Of a stretch of 58,172 nucleotides of DNA, positions 15,582 to 24,661 are shown piece after piece. This stretch comes from Bacillota bacterium (GTDB taxonomy: Bacteria; Bacillota; Clostridia; Tissierellales; Peptoniphilaceae). The position numbers were made by a program, and so were the translations under genes. Location: assembly GCA_030532225.1 (NCBI GenBank), contig JAUNLQ010000007.1:1-58172 (forward strand). Reading direction: 5' to 3'. Within the stretch, counting starts at the first letter, position 1; every line of letters starts with the position of its first letter. The notes beneath the pieces are model-generated. The model worked only from the letters and a program-made list of their open reading frames with translations, was not told the DNA's origin and searched no databases.

Positions 15582-17843
15582 ATGAAAAAATTTACTTTAA
15601 TTTTAGTCCTCGCAACTATGTTTTTATTAACTGCTTGTGAAGAAATACCAACTAAAAGTTTGAATACTGAGCCAGAGCTTTTTACTGCAGTAGAAGAACA
15701 AGACTTATCAACAGCAGAAGAAAAAGAAGAGTCTCTTCCACAAGATTCAATAGGAAATAGTGAAGAAAATGTTAGAACTATGGCTCTTGCAGACTCAGGT
15801 CCAGCTAATACAAAAACTTTACCTAGTAACAAGAAAGAAATGTCCATAGAAGAAATTATTTTAAAGTACAAAAAAATACTTAATATATCTGATGACTACG
15901 ATGAAGTTTCTACAGAAGAATCTCAAGAAATGTCAGGAGATAAGTATTATACAGTAAACTATAACAACACAAAAACAGATGAATCTCTTTGGTTTTCAGC
16001 AGATATTTACGGAAACCTTAGAAACTACTCATCTTATTCAGAAACAAACAACAAAAAAGAAAATAACCTAAGTTCAGCAGAAGCCATAGAAATAGTAAAG
16101 TCTATTCTTTATGAACTTTATGGAGATGTTTCAAAGGATTTTATAATCACTAAGGATCCTAGTATGAACAACCTTAGCTGGAACCAATCTTATTACACAG
16201 TAACTAGGACAGTAAATAAGGTTAAAGTTCCTACAGATACCCTTAGTATAGAAATTTCCAAGTCTAGCAAAAACATAGTCTACTTAAATGTTAATACAGC
16301 AAGTAACTATGATTTTTCAGACACTTCTAACTTTGAAGATCTTGAAGGAATAGTTGACCAAGACCAAGGCTTCCAAGCCTTTAAAAAGGCAAATAAAATT
16401 TATCCCCTTCAGCTAAAAATATCTGATATGGATTCCTACTATTTGTACAACAAATACAGTCTTAAAGCAGCTCTTGGTTTTATAGAAAAACAAATTCCAG
16501 TATCTGCCAAGGACCTAAAAGCCTACTATAGGGACCCTTATAGACCAATGGGTCTAGGCTCTGAAGATAAGCTAGAATCAAATGAAGCTATGGCAGAGGC
16601 AGGACTAAGTCCAGTAGAACAAGAGCATTTAGACTCTGTAAACAACCAACACAGCTTAGAGGATGCTGAGCAAAAGGCAAGATCTCTTTTCCCTCTAAAA
16701 GATTACAAACTATCCTATTCTAATTTTTCGCCATATAATGGCATAAAAGGATATAATAAGTGGTCCTTGACCTTTAATAAAGACGACTCCTATATATATG
16801 TGTCTATTTTGGCCAACGACTTGTCACTTATATCTTATTCAAACTATGAAGAAGGAAGAAAAGAAGACCTAGATCCAATATCTTACCTAAATTTGGCCAA
16901 TGACTTTGTAGTTTCTAAGGCTGGTATGGATCCATCTAAGATGACCATAAGCGAAAGAAGCAAAAACGACCAGGGAGATGACTACCACCTAGTAGAATAC
17001 TTTAGAAATCTAGAAGATGGCCAAATTCTTTTTAATGATAAAGTGTCAGTAAACATTAACAAGAAAAATGGCAAGGTTCAATATTTTGATAAACAGTGGA
17101 CCTTTGATTTAAAGGATGTGGAAAAAGACCTGGCTGTTAGTGAAGAAGAAGCCTATGAAAAACTAAATGATGCTTTTGGTTTCCAACTTGTTTATTTAAG
17201 AGACCTTGTTGACCAAGAGGAACTTTTCAGAGCCTACTATGCCTTAAATACTAATAAGCTAGACTATAGTGGAATTTATTTAGTAGATGGTCAAAGTGGA
17301 CAAATTATCGACCTTTATGGCAAAGAAATTTTAACTGATGAGCTTGTAGAATATTCTGATATTGAAGAAACTAAACATCCAGATATAATCAGAACCTTAC
17401 TGGAAAACAATATTGGTTTTTCAGGTGGGGTCCTTGATAGAACAAAAGCTGTAAGCCAAGAAGAAATGTTTAGAATCCTATTAGCAGACGACTTTCAATC
17501 TGATCCTTTAAGCATTAGCCAAGAGGACCTTTATAAAAGAGTGAAGGAGAGAAAACTTCTAAATGGAGAAGAGGCAAATCCTGATAAAATTATAAGAAAC
17601 AGAGACTATGCTAGGTATGTTTCTAGGTATTTATCTTATTTTGATGATATAGCCAGAAACAACCAAATTTTCAAGGATGCCTACAAGGATATTGATTCAT
17701 CTGACCCTGACTATGGTTATTTAGTATTAGGAAAATTGAAAAAAACAATGGAATTTTCCTCAGATAATCTACTAGAACCTGATAAGGAAGTAGATAGAGA
17801 GACCTTCCTATATTACTATTATTATTTAAAAGCTAACAACTAA
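15582..17843 (+). CDS. YcdB/YcdC-type repeat lipoprotein with SLH-like C-terminus
   Basis: The 753-residue protein starts with a lipoprotein signal (LLTAC, lipidated Cys19), then an acidic linker and two or more PepSY/YcdB-like repeats (about 85-300 and 355-600; markers are SLWFSADIYGNLRNYSS and KVQYFDKQWTF with 'SAEAIEIVKSIL' and 'SEEEAYEKLND' helices). The last ~150 residues resemble degenerate S-layer homology repeats (IIRTLLENNIGFSGG then RTKAVSQEEMFRILLAD). It would sit on the outer membrane face and possibly contact the wall. Its role is not established. The ATG follows AAGGAGGAG; a TATAAT at 15555-15560 may be its own -10 box; a strong terminator follows. Confidence 0.75.
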   Translation: MKKFTLILVLATMFLLTACEEIPTKSLNTEPELFTAVEEQDLSTAEEKEESLPQDSIGNSEENVRTMALADSGPANTKTLPSNKKEMSIEEIILKYKKILNISDDYDEVSTEESQEMSGDKYYTVNYNNTKTDESLWFSADIYGNLRNYSSYSETNNKKENNLSSAEAIEIVKSILYELYGDVSKDFIITKDPSMNNLSWNQSYYTVTRTVNKVKVPTDTLSIEISKSSKNIVYLNVNTASNYDFSDTSNFEDLEGIVDQDQGFQAFKKANKIYPLQLKISDMDSYYLYNKYSLKAALGFIEKQIPVSAKDLKAYYRDPYRPMGLGSEDKLESNEAMAEAGLSPVEQEHLDSVNNQHSLEDAEQKARSLFPLKDYKLSYSNFSPYNGIKGYNKWSLTFNKDDSYIYVSILANDLSLISYSNYEEGRKEDLDPISYLNLANDFVVSKAGMDPSKMTISERSKNDQGDDYHLVEYFRNLEDGQILFNDKVSVNINKKNGKVQYFDKQWTFDLKDVEKDLAVSEEEAYEKLNDAFGFQLVYLRDLVDQEELFRAYYALNTNKLDYSGIYLVDGQSGQIIDLYGKEILTDELVEYSDIEETKHPDIIRTLLENNIGFSGGVLDRTKAVSQEEMFRILLADDFQSDPLSISQEDLYKRVKERKLLNGEEANPDKIIRNRDYARYVSRYLSYFDDIARNNQIFKDAYKDIDSSDPDYGYLVLGKLKKTMEFSSDNLLEPDKEVDRETFLYYYYYLKANN

Positions 17844-17848
17844 AAGCA

Positions 17849-17889
17849 AAAGAAAGAGCTTGTTTACTAGACAGCTCTTTCTTTTTTTT
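17849..17889 (+). terminator. terminator of the YcdB-type lipoprotein gene
   Basis: A 12-bp perfect stem (AAAGAAAGAGCT at 17849-17860 with AGCTCTTTCTTT at 17873-17884) is followed by eight T residues. Confidence 0.9.
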
Positions 17890-17915
17890 ATTTCAGAGAA
17901 AAAACTTAAAAGGTC

Positions 17916-17944
17916 TTGCATAAAAATACAAAAGAGTTTATAAT
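17916..17944 (+). promoter_or_regulatory. promoter of a candidate small RNA
   Basis: TTGCAT (17916-17921), exactly 17 bases, then TATAAT (17939-17944). It lies directly after a strong terminator and is followed by no protein-coding gene on this strand. Confidence 0.6.
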
Positions 17945-17950
17945 GTATAT

Positions 17951-18131
17951 AATGAAAATTTAAAATATTAAATTTTCACTTTGAGAAGTCTACCACTTAC
18001 AAAACCCTTTCTAAGAGGAGGCTATCTTAAAGAAATGTTTTTCATTTTTGTTTTCTCCGATTTTTGTTTTAAAATTACTTACAGATGATCGGCAAAAAGA
18101 CTTGGGTCTCCTTTCCCAGGTCTTTTTTGGT
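17951..18131 (+). ncRNA. candidate free-standing small RNA, about 180 nt, family unknown
   Basis: The region is bounded by a good promoter (17916-17944) and a strong terminator hairpin near 18094-18131 (AAGACTTGGG with CCCAGGTCTT, then six T). It has no plausible gene in any frame. Nested complementary segments (AAGTCT/AGACTT, AAAAC/GTTTT, GGAG/CTCC, AAATG/CATTT) suggest one long interrupted hairpin. The size and shape recall 6S RNA, but I do not recognise its sequence, so that assignment is only a suggestion. A riboswitch without a downstream gene is unlikely because the next gene is convergent. Confidence 0.5.
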
Positions 18132-18187
18132 TTGGCATTTTAAAATTTTTCATGAAAAAAGGATGCCCTTAGACATCCTTAAAAATC

Positions 18188-20038
18188 CTATTTTAACTTG
18201 TAATTTATCAGTCTCATTCCATTTAAAATCACTAGCAAAATACTTCCTTCGTGAACAAACATTCCAATAGACATATTCATCCAACTAGAAAAAATTAGAG
18301 ATGTTAAAAGGAAGACAACAGTTCCTAAAGCAATAACTATGTTTTGGATCATATTCTTGTAGGTTGTTTTTGCCAAACCGTAGGCATGGGGCAATTTGTT
18401 TATATCTGAATTCATTAGGACTAGATCAGATACATCAATGGCCACATCAGTTCCATTGCCCATAGCTATAGCTACATCAGCAAGGGCTAGGGAAGGACTG
18501 TCGTTGATTCCGTCACCAATAAAGGCCACAGTATGACCTTCAGCTTTCATCTTCTTTACAAAGTTAGCCTTATCTTCTGGTAGTAAGTTACCATAGGCTT
18601 CTGTAAGACCTAGGTCTGCTTTAATTATATCTACAGATCCTTGGTTATCTCCTGAAAGAATAATTAAGTTTTTTGCTCCTAAATCTTTTAGCTCTTGAAG
18701 CTTTTCTTTGGCTCCAGGTCTAAGCTTGTCCCTAATTCCTAAAAGACCTTTAAAAACTCCGTCTAAGGCTATGGCGATTATGGAATTTCCATTTTCTTCA
18801 TAAGACTTGGCCAGGTCCTTGATTTCTTGGTCAAGAGGGACTTGTCTACTTTCAAGAAAATTTAAGTTTCCAACTAAGATATTCTTTTGGTCAAGGTCTG
18901 CCTCAATGCCTCCGCCTTTAACTACATTAGTAGACTTAAGCTCATAAAGTTTTCTACCTTGGCCATATTCTTCTATAATAGCCTTGGCAAGAGGGTGGTC
19001 AGACTCTCTTTCAACACTTACTAAAAGATCTAAAATATAAGCTTCGTCATCAAAAAACTTACTTTCTACAACTTGAGGCTTGCCTAGAGTTAGGGTACCT
19101 GTTTTGTCAAAGATAAAGGTGTCAGTCTTAGAAAAACTTTTTATAAGCTCACTACCCTTAAGCAAGACTCCGTTTTTGGCACCATTGCCAATGCCTGCTA
19201 CATTGGAAACTGGAACGCCAATAACCAAGGCACCAGGACAACCTAGAACTAAAACTGTAATTGCCAGTTCAATGTTTTTGGAAAAAATATAGACTACAAA
19301 GGCCAAGACCAAAGTAAGAGGAGTATAGTATCTAGAAAAACTATCAATAAATCTTTCAGCTTCAGACTTAGAATCTTGGGCTTCCTCAACTAGCTCTATA
19401 ATCTTTGCAAAAGTTGTATCTTCGCCAACCTTGTCAGCTCTAATAGTCAAAGTTCCATTTTCCAAAATTGTTCCAGCATAAACTGACAGGCCTACCTCCT
19501 TGTCTACAAAAGTAGACTCTCCAGTAATAGAAGCTTCATTAACATAGGCAGAGCCAGCAATAACTTGGCCGTCAACTGGAATTTTTCCTCCAGCCTTAAC
19601 TAAAAGTTTGTCGCCAATTTCCACCTCGTCAATGTCCACTTCAAGATAGTCGCCATTTTCCATAAGCTTTATTGCTGTTTCAGGAGCAATTTCAGTCAGA
19701 GTTTTTATAGCTGACCTAGTCTTGTTTAAGGTTCTTTGTTCCAAAAAACTTCCAAAAAGGAAGAGGAAAGACACAATGGCAGACTCTTCATAATTCTTTA
19801 TTAAAAAGGCTCCAACTATGGCTATGGTAACTAAAACATCAATACTTACCACCTTGACCCTTAAGGATCCTAAAGCTTGTAGGGCAATAGGCAGGCCGCC
19901 AATAATTGATGCTAGAATAAAGGCCCACTTACTTAGGCCAGTTAGCTTAAAAATATAGTGGTTCAATATTGACACAGCTACTAAGAATCCACTTACAAAG
20001 GTGATTTTATTTTTATTTTTAAATACCAAACTTGTCAT
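18188..20038 (-). CDS. P1B-type metal-transporting ATPase with CPG motif
   Basis: The 616-residue pump has no N-terminal metal-binding domain. It has the actuator TGES motif (about residue 175), the phosphorylation site DKTGTLT (about 310), an HP dipeptide in SDHPLAKAI and the hinge GDGINDSPSLA. The membrane metal motif is Cys267-Pro-Gly rather than CPC or SPC. The last helix region reads MFVHEGSILLVILN, with the HEG motif of the P1B-4 (cobalt/iron export) group. Metal export of Fe2+ or Co2+ is thus more likely than copper, but this is inference. It is the third gene of the HMA-RIC-like-ATPase operon. Confidence 0.88.
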   Translation of the reverse strand: MTSLVFKNKNKITFVSGFLVAVSILNHYIFKLTGLSKWAFILASIIGGLPIALQALGSLRVKVVSIDVLVTIAIVGAFLIKNYEESAIVSFLFLFGSFLEQRTLNKTRSAIKTLTEIAPETAIKLMENGDYLEVDIDEVEIGDKLLVKAGGKIPVDGQVIAGSAYVNEASITGESTFVDKEVGLSVYAGTILENGTLTIRADKVGEDTTFAKIIELVEEAQDSKSEAERFIDSFSRYYTPLTLVLAFVVYIFSKNIELAITVLVLGCPGALVIGVPVSNVAGIGNGAKNGVLLKGSELIKSFSKTDTFIFDKTGTLTLGKPQVVESKFFDDEAYILDLLVSVERESDHPLAKAIIEEYGQGRKLYELKSTNVVKGGGIEADLDQKNILVGNLNFLESRQVPLDQEIKDLAKSYEENGNSIIAIALDGVFKGLLGIRDKLRPGAKEKLQELKDLGAKNLIILSGDNQGSVDIIKADLGLTEAYGNLLPEDKANFVKKMKAEGHTVAFIGDGINDSPSLALADVAIAMGNGTDVAIDVSDLVLMNSDINKLPHAYGLAKTTYKNMIQNIVIALGTVVFLLTSLIFSSWMNMSIGMFVHEGSILLVILNGMRLINYKLK

Positions 20039-20045
20039 AGACTAC

Positions 20046-20333
20046 CTACTTGTTATCATATAGGCTATTTAATTTTTCTAAAACCTTATAGACATGTTCA
20101 TAAGTTTCGCAAACGTCATCAGGAATCTTATAAGAGTCAGTAACTTTTTCAAGTCTTAAAAATTCATCATCCATATTAGAATCTTTTGCTCTAACCTTGG
20201 CCTTAACTCTTTCAAAAAGTCTGGCTACTTCATAAAATTCTTGGTGATGGGGACCATGAACCCTTTCTACTATTGGAATAAAACTATTTAATTGGTCAAT
20301 ATTTTCTTCATAAAAATCATAAAACTTTTCCAT
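20046..20333 (-). CDS. truncated RIC-like (di-iron repair protein family) small protein
   Basis: The 95-residue protein resembles an internal part of RIC/ScdA/YtfE iron-sulfur repair proteins: VERVHGPHHQEFYEVARLF (His26, His30) corresponds to their VHGxxHPEL block, and YKIPDDVCETYEHVYKVLE to their YxxPxDaCxTYxxxYxxLE block. It stops exactly where the family's last iron-ligand segment (HxHxxLENNxLFP) should begin, and the middle HxxxEE ligand segment is also not visible. It therefore probably cannot bind the normal di-iron centre. The start follows AGGAGG. The gap to the ATPase start is seven bases. Confidence 0.6.
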   Translation of the reverse strand: MEKFYDFYEENIDQLNSFIPIVERVHGPHHQEFYEVARLFERVKAKVRAKDSNMDDEFLRLEKVTDSYKIPDDVCETYEHVYKVLEKLNSLYDNK

Positions 20334-20358
20334 AAAAACCTCCTAAGCTAAAGACTAA

Positions 20359-20586
20359 CTATTTAACGTTAGATTTTATAACAGTGTAGCCAATTTTTTT
20401 AATGGCTCCTTCAATTTGGTCAATAGATGCTTTTTCTTCATCAAAGTCTAATTTAACCTTGCTAGCATTAAACATAACCTTGGCACTATCTTTGTCTACA
20501 CCGTCTACGCTTTTTACAGCTGCCTCAATTTTCATTGCACATGATGGACATGCTAAATCTTCTAATTGTATTGTTGCTTTTTTCAT
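20359..20586 (-). CDS. HMA-domain metallochaperone (CopZ-like)
   Basis: The 75-residue protein is a single heavy-metal-associated domain with a CPSC metal site at residues 13-16 and the usual length of Atx1/CopZ chaperones. It is the first gene of the minus-strand operon leading to a RIC-like protein and a CPG-type P1B ATPase, so it probably delivers metal to that pump, which lacks its own N-terminal HMA domain. The MxCxxC neighbourhood is LACPSC rather than the copper-type MTCxxC. A Crp/Fnr-type palindrome lies upstream. Confidence 0.88.
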   Translation of the reverse strand: MKKATIQLEDLACPSCAMKIEAAVKSVDGVDKDSAKVMFNASKVKLDFDEEKASIDQIEGAIKKIGYTVIKSNVK

Positions 20587-20633
20587 AATTAAAACCTCCT
20601 AGATTTTCAAAAATATAATTTTTCTACTTATAT

Positions 20634-20639
20634 GTTATA
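20634..20639 (-). promoter_or_regulatory. -10 box of the HMA operon
   Basis: Minus-strand TATAAC. The -35 position is poor (TACAGA) and overlaps the palindrome at 20658-20675, whose centre is 27.5 bases upstream of this box. That geometry is close to an activator-dependent class II promoter. Confidence 0.45.
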
Positions 20640-20657
20640 GGCAAATATTATTTAAGT

Positions 20658-20675
20658 CTGTAACTAAAGTCACAG
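20658..20675. promoter_or_regulatory. Crp/Fnr-type palindrome upstream of the HMA operon
   Basis: The plus strand reads TGTAA-N6-TCACA within an 18-bp imperfect inverted repeat (CTGTAAC, four bases, GTCACAG). The Crp/Fnr family consensus is TGTGA-N6-TCACA. It sits about 40 bases upstream of the inferred transcription start of the HMA operon. The divergent gldA starts 171 bases away on the other side. Confidence 0.5.
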
Positions 20676-20845
20676 AAAAGCCTTAAAAGGACAAATTAAA
20701 ATATAAATGTAAGTATTTTTCTTATGAAAAAATAAAAAATTCTAAAAAGCAGATGGATTTTTTATATTTGAGGGTAAGAAAAAAATAAGCAAGGAAATTT
20801 TTTCTTTGTAGTTAGCAGTTGGAAAATTTAGAAATGGAGGGATTT

Positions 20846-21937
20846 ATGCTTAAATTAATTAGAGCGCCACAAAAATATGTTCAAGGAAGAGATGCACTAA
20901 AGGAATTTTATGACTATGCCAAAGACTATGGCCAAAGATTTTTATTCGTTGCTTCAGCCAGTGGTCTAAAGTATTGTAAGGACAAAATAGAAAGTTCTTT
21001 TGGAGATTCTGATGCTTATAGAAAATATGAAAGCTTTTCTGGCATTAGTTCCAATGGAGAAATAGAAAGAATTTCAAAGATTGTAAGAGAAGAAAACATA
21101 GATGCAATAATTGGACTTGGTGGAGGATCAGCTATTGATACTGCCAAGGCTGTTGCTTATTATAATAAGAAAGCAGTTATAGTCCTTCCAACAGTTGTTG
21201 CTACAGATGCACCTTGTACAGGTCTTTCTGTAATCTACAATGATGACGGAACTTTTGATAGATATATTTTCTATCCTAATAACCCAAATATGGTAATGGT
21301 AGACACAGCTGTAATAGCCAGTGCTCCAGCTAGATTTTTAAAGGCTGGTATTGGTGATGCTTTGGCAACTTATTATGAAGCTAGACTTTGTAAGTCTGTA
21401 GAGGCTCCATCTTTGGAAAATGGTGGAATTTCTGAATCAGCCCTAGCCCTTTGTAAGCTTTGTAGGGACACAATTTTTGAAAATGGAGAAATTGCCATAA
21501 AATCTCTAGAAAAGAAATTAGTAAACCAAGCTGTAGACAAGACTATTGAAGCTGCAACTTATCTTTCAGGAGTTGGAGCTGACAACGGCGGCCTAGCAGC
21601 AGCCCACTCAATTTATAATGGCTTTACTGACATTCCATCTTTAGATGCTATGCATGGAGAGGTAGTAGCCTTCGGTACAATTGTTCAACTATTAATTGAA
21701 GGTGCTCCTAAAGATGAATTATACAAGGTAATGGACTTTGTTTACAAAATTGGCCTACCACTTACTTTGGCAGACATGAAAATAAAAGAAGAAGAGCTGA
21801 TGATTGGCTGTGAAAAGGCCTGTGCAGAAGGAGAATCAATTCACAACCATCCTGGCCAAATGACTCCAGAAAAGTTAAGAGACTTTGTATTAACAGCTGA
21901 CTTACTTGGCCAAAAATATTACGCAGACCATAAGTAA
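20846..21937 (+). CDS. gldA: glycerol dehydrogenase
   Basis: The 363-residue enzyme belongs to the iron-containing alcohol dehydrogenase superfamily, glycerol dehydrogenase branch: IIGLGGGSAIDTAKAVA (NAD binding, about 85-101), TVVATDAPCTGLSVIY (about 113-128), AGIGDALATYYEAR with the metal-binding Asp, and metal-site histidines in AAHSIYNG and DAMHGEVVAFG. It interconverts glycerol and dihydroxyacetone with NAD. The start is the ATG at 20846 after GGAGGG; an upstream TTG frame (20819) has no ribosome binding site. It is monocistronic, with a terminator just downstream. Confidence 0.95.
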   Translation: MLKLIRAPQKYVQGRDALKEFYDYAKDYGQRFLFVASASGLKYCKDKIESSFGDSDAYRKYESFSGISSNGEIERISKIVREENIDAIIGLGGGSAIDTAKAVAYYNKKAVIVLPTVVATDAPCTGLSVIYNDDGTFDRYIFYPNNPNMVMVDTAVIASAPARFLKAGIGDALATYYEARLCKSVEAPSLENGGISESALALCKLCRDTIFENGEIAIKSLEKKLVNQAVDKTIEAATYLSGVGADNGGLAAAHSIYNGFTDIPSLDAMHGEVVAFGTIVQLLIEGAPKDELYKVMDFVYKIGLPLTLADMKIKEEELMIGCEKACAEGESIHNHPGQMTPEKLRDFVLTADLLGQKYYADHK

Positions 21938-21956
21938 AATAAAAGTTAAAAGATTA

Positions 21957-21987
21957 GGGGCCAGGAAATTTTCTTGGCCCTTATTTT
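21957..21987 (+). terminator. gldA terminator
   Basis: GGGCCA (21958-21963) pairs with TGGCCC (21975-21980), extended by inner A-T pairs, and is followed by TTATTTT. Confidence 0.8.
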
Positions 21988-22007
21988 AATTCTAGGATTT
22001 TCCCATA

Positions 22008-22042
22008 AAGACTGATGATTTCACAGTCTTATTTTATTTTTT
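22008..22042 (+). terminator. second hairpin terminator before leuS
   Basis: AAGACTG (22008-22014) pairs with CAGTCTT (22024-22030), followed by a T-rich tail. It reinforces the gldA terminator and stands upstream of the leuS promoter. Confidence 0.55.
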
Positions 22043-22075
22043 CCATATTTTTTAGCCTATGTTTAAATTTTGTAG

Positions 22076-22081
22076 TATAAT
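22076..22081 (+). promoter_or_regulatory. -10 box of leuS
   Basis: A perfect TATAAT 71 bases before the leuS ATG, with a weak -35 region. The short leader has no T-box landmarks, which is notable for a tRNA synthetase gene in this group. Confidence 0.45.
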
Positions 22082-22151
22082 AGAAGATAAGTTATTTTTA
22101 GGACTAAATATTTCAATGAATAATTTTAGATTTATAGATATTGGAGGCAAA

Positions 22152-24563
22152 ATGAACAAATATAATCACCATGATGTGGAGAAAAAATGGCAGAAGTTTT
22201 GGCAGGACAATAAGTCTTTTGTTTGCCAAGTAGATGCTGACAAAGAAAAATTTTATGCTCTAGTAGAGTTTCCTTATCCATCTGGCCAAGGTCTTCATGT
22301 TGGTCATGCTAGACCTTATACAGCCTTAGATGTTGTAGCTAGGAAGAAAAGATTAGAAGGCCTAAATGTCCTTTATCCAATGGGCTGGGACGCCTTTGGT
22401 CTTCCTACTGAAAACTATGCCATCAAAACTGGCATCCATCCTAAGAAGGTTACTGAAGATAATGTGGCTAACTTTAAGTCTCAGCTACAAGCCTTAGGTT
22501 TTTCTTTTGACTGGTCCAAGGAAATAAACACAACTGACCCAGACTATTACAAGTGGACCCAATGGATTTTCATTCAACTTTTCAAAAAGGGCCTAGCCTA
22601 CAAAAAGGAAATGCCAATTAACTGGTGTCCTTCATGTTTAGTAGGACTTGCCAACGAAGAAGTTGTAAATGGAGCCTGCGAAAGATGTGGCACTGAAGTT
22701 GAACAAAAAATCAGGTCCCAATGGATGCTAAAGATTACTGAATATGCAGACAGGCTAATTGATGACCTAGCTGATGTGGATTATCTTGACAGGATTAAGG
22801 CCCAACAAATCAACTGGATTGGCAGGTCTATTGGAGCTGAGCTGAAATTCCCTATAGCTGATTCTCAGGACTACTTAGAAGTATTTACTACTAGACCAGA
22901 CACAATTTATGGGGCTAGCTATATGGTTATAGCTCCTGAACACAAGATTATAGAAAAATATGCTGACAGAATTGAAAATATTGATGCAGTAAAAGACTAC
23001 CAAAACAAGGCAGCCCATCTTTCTGAATTTGAAAGAACTGAACTTGTTAAGGACAAAACTGGTGTAGAACTTGTTGGCTTAAAGGCTATAAATCCGTTTA
23101 CTAAGAAGGAAATTCCAATTTGGATTTCTGACTATGTACTGGCAACTTATGGAACTGGAGCCATTATGGCTGTTCCAGCCCATGACCAAAGGGACTATGA
23201 CTTTGCAAAGAAATTTGACCTGCCTATAATCCAAGTTGTAGCTGGTGGAGACATTGACAAAGAAGCCTTTACAGATATTGAAAGTGGCAAGATGATAAAT
23301 TCTCACATCCTTAATGGCCTAAGTGTAGAAGAAGCCAAGGAAAAGGCCATAGAATTTGCTAGAGAAAATAATATTGGAGACAAGAAAACTAACTACAAGC
23401 TTAGGGACTGGATCTTCTCTAGACAAAGATATTGGGGAGAGCCTATTCCACTAGTTCATTGTCCAAAATGTGGCTGGGTTCCTGTTGATGAAAAGGACCT
23501 ACCACTAACCCTACCTGAAGTAGAATCCTATGAACCATCAAAGGACGGATCTTCTCCAATTTCTAAGATGACTGATTGGGTAAATACAACTTGTCCTGCT
23601 TGTGGCGGACCAGCTCACAGAGAAACTGACACCATGCCACAGTGGGCTGGATCTTCTTGGTACTTTATGAGATATATTGACCCTCATAACAAGGAAGAAC
23701 TGGCCTCAAAAGAAGCTAGGGACTACTGGCTAAATGTAGACTGGTACAATGGAGGAATGGAACATACAACCCTTCACTTATTATATTCAAGATTTTGGTA
23801 CAAGTTCTTATATGACCTAGGCATAGCTCCAACTAAGGAACCATATGCAAAGAGAACTTCCCATGGTATGATCCTAGGTTCCAATGGAGAAAAAATGTCC
23901 AAGTCTCGTGGCAATGTTATTAATCCTAATGACATTGTAAATGAGTATGGAGCCGACACTTTAAGGACCTATGAAATGTTTATGGGTGACTTTGAAAAGG
24001 CAGCTCCTTGGTCAACAGAATCTTTAATAGGAACTAGAAGATACCTAGACAGGGTTTGGAAGCTTCAAGAACTTTTAGTTGACGGTGAAAATTATTCAGA
24101 AGATTTGGAAATTTCCTTCCACCAAACTATTAAAAAGGTTAGTGAAGACTATGAAAGTCTTAAATTTAATACAGCCATAGCTGCCTTAATGGAACTTTTA
24201 AACACCATTACTAAGAAGGGAGCCATAAACAAGGCTGAATTTAGGACTTATTTAATCCTATTAAATCCTGTTGCTCCTCACTTAACAGAAGAGCTTTGGG
24301 AACTTGCAGCCTTCCCAGGTCATATAGTAGACCAAAAATGGCCATCCTTTAATGAAGAAAAAACAATTAAAGACGAGGTTGAATATCCTGTTCAAGTTAA
24401 TGGCAAGCTAAGAATGAAGCTTAAGGCATCTCGTGATGCAGGCAAGGACCAAGTTTTGAAGGACCTTTATGAGTCTGACCAAGGCAAGGAAATTTTCCAA
24501 GGGAAGAATATTGTTAAGGAAATTTTCGTTCCAGGCAAGATTATAAACATAGTTGTAAAATAG
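22152..24563 (+). CDS. leuS: leucyl-tRNA synthetase
   Basis: The 803-residue class I synthetase charges tRNA-Leu. It has the HIGH-like HVGHARPYT (about residue 50), the [14 protein letters not shown] loop (about 580), a zinc-type CPSC...CERC pair, the CP1 editing domain with [12 protein letters not shown], and the [15 protein letters not shown] block. The start is the ATG at 22152 after TTGGAGG; the frame stays open upstream to 22059 without a ribosome binding site. Length is standard. It is transcribed alone. Confidence 0.98.
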   Translation: MNKYNHHDVEKKWQKFWQDNKSFVCQVDADKEKFYALVEFPYPSGQGLHVGHARPYTALDVVARKKRLEGLNVLYPMGWDAFGLPTENYAIKTGIHPKKVTEDNVANFKSQLQALGFSFDWSKEINTTDPDYYKWTQWIFIQLFKKGLAYKKEMPINWCPSCLVGLANEEVVNGACERCGTEVEQKIRSQWMLKITEYADRLIDDLADVDYLDRIKAQQINWIGRSIGAELKFPIADSQDYLEVFTTRPDTIYGASYMVIAPEHKIIEKYADRIENIDAVKDYQNKAAHLSEFERTELVKDKTGVELVGLKAINPFTKKEIPIWISDYVLATYGTGAIMAVPAHDQRDYDFAKKFDLPIIQVVAGGDIDKEAFTDIESGKMINSHILNGLSVEEAKEKAIEFARENNIGDKKTNYKLRDWIFSRQRYWGEPIPLVHCPKCGWVPVDEKDLPLTLPEVESYEPSKDGSSPISKMTDWVNTTCPACGGPAHRETDTMPQWAGSSWYFMRYIDPHNKEELASKEARDYWLNVDWYNGGMEHTTLHLLYSRFWYKFLYDLGIAPTKEPYAKRTSHGMILGSNGEKMSKSRGNVINPNDIVNEYGADTLRTYEMFMGDFEKAAPWSTESLIGTRRYLDRVWKLQELLVDGENYSEDLEISFHQTIKKVSEDYESLKFNTAIAALMELLNTITKKGAINKAEFRTYLILLNPVAPHLTEELWELAAFPGHIVDQKWPSFNEEKTIKDEVEYPVQVNGKLRMKLKASRDAGKDQVLKDLYESDQGKEIFQGKNIVKEIFVPGKIINIVVK

Positions 24564-24576
24564 ATGAAATTTTTTT

Positions 24577-24606
24577 AGGGACCAGCTTTTTTGCTTGGCC
24601 CCTAAC
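24577..24606 (+). terminator. leuS terminator
   Basis: GGGACCAGC pairs imperfectly with GCTTGGCCCC around a T6 loop. The T tract afterwards is short, so efficiency is uncertain. Confidence 0.5.
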
Positions 24607-24661
24607 TTTTCGGGTAAATTCATAGTAGATTACTAGGAATTAAAAAGTAGGTGATAAATAA

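Noticed and set aside
20046..20046. Frameshift explaining the short RIC-like protein
   Set aside because: Only seven bases separate its stop from the ATPase start, so no missing ligand segment can be hidden in another frame there.
21938..22151. T-box leader for leuS
   Set aside because: The region holds two terminators and a short leader; no AGAGAG, apical or T-box (GGTGG) elements occur.
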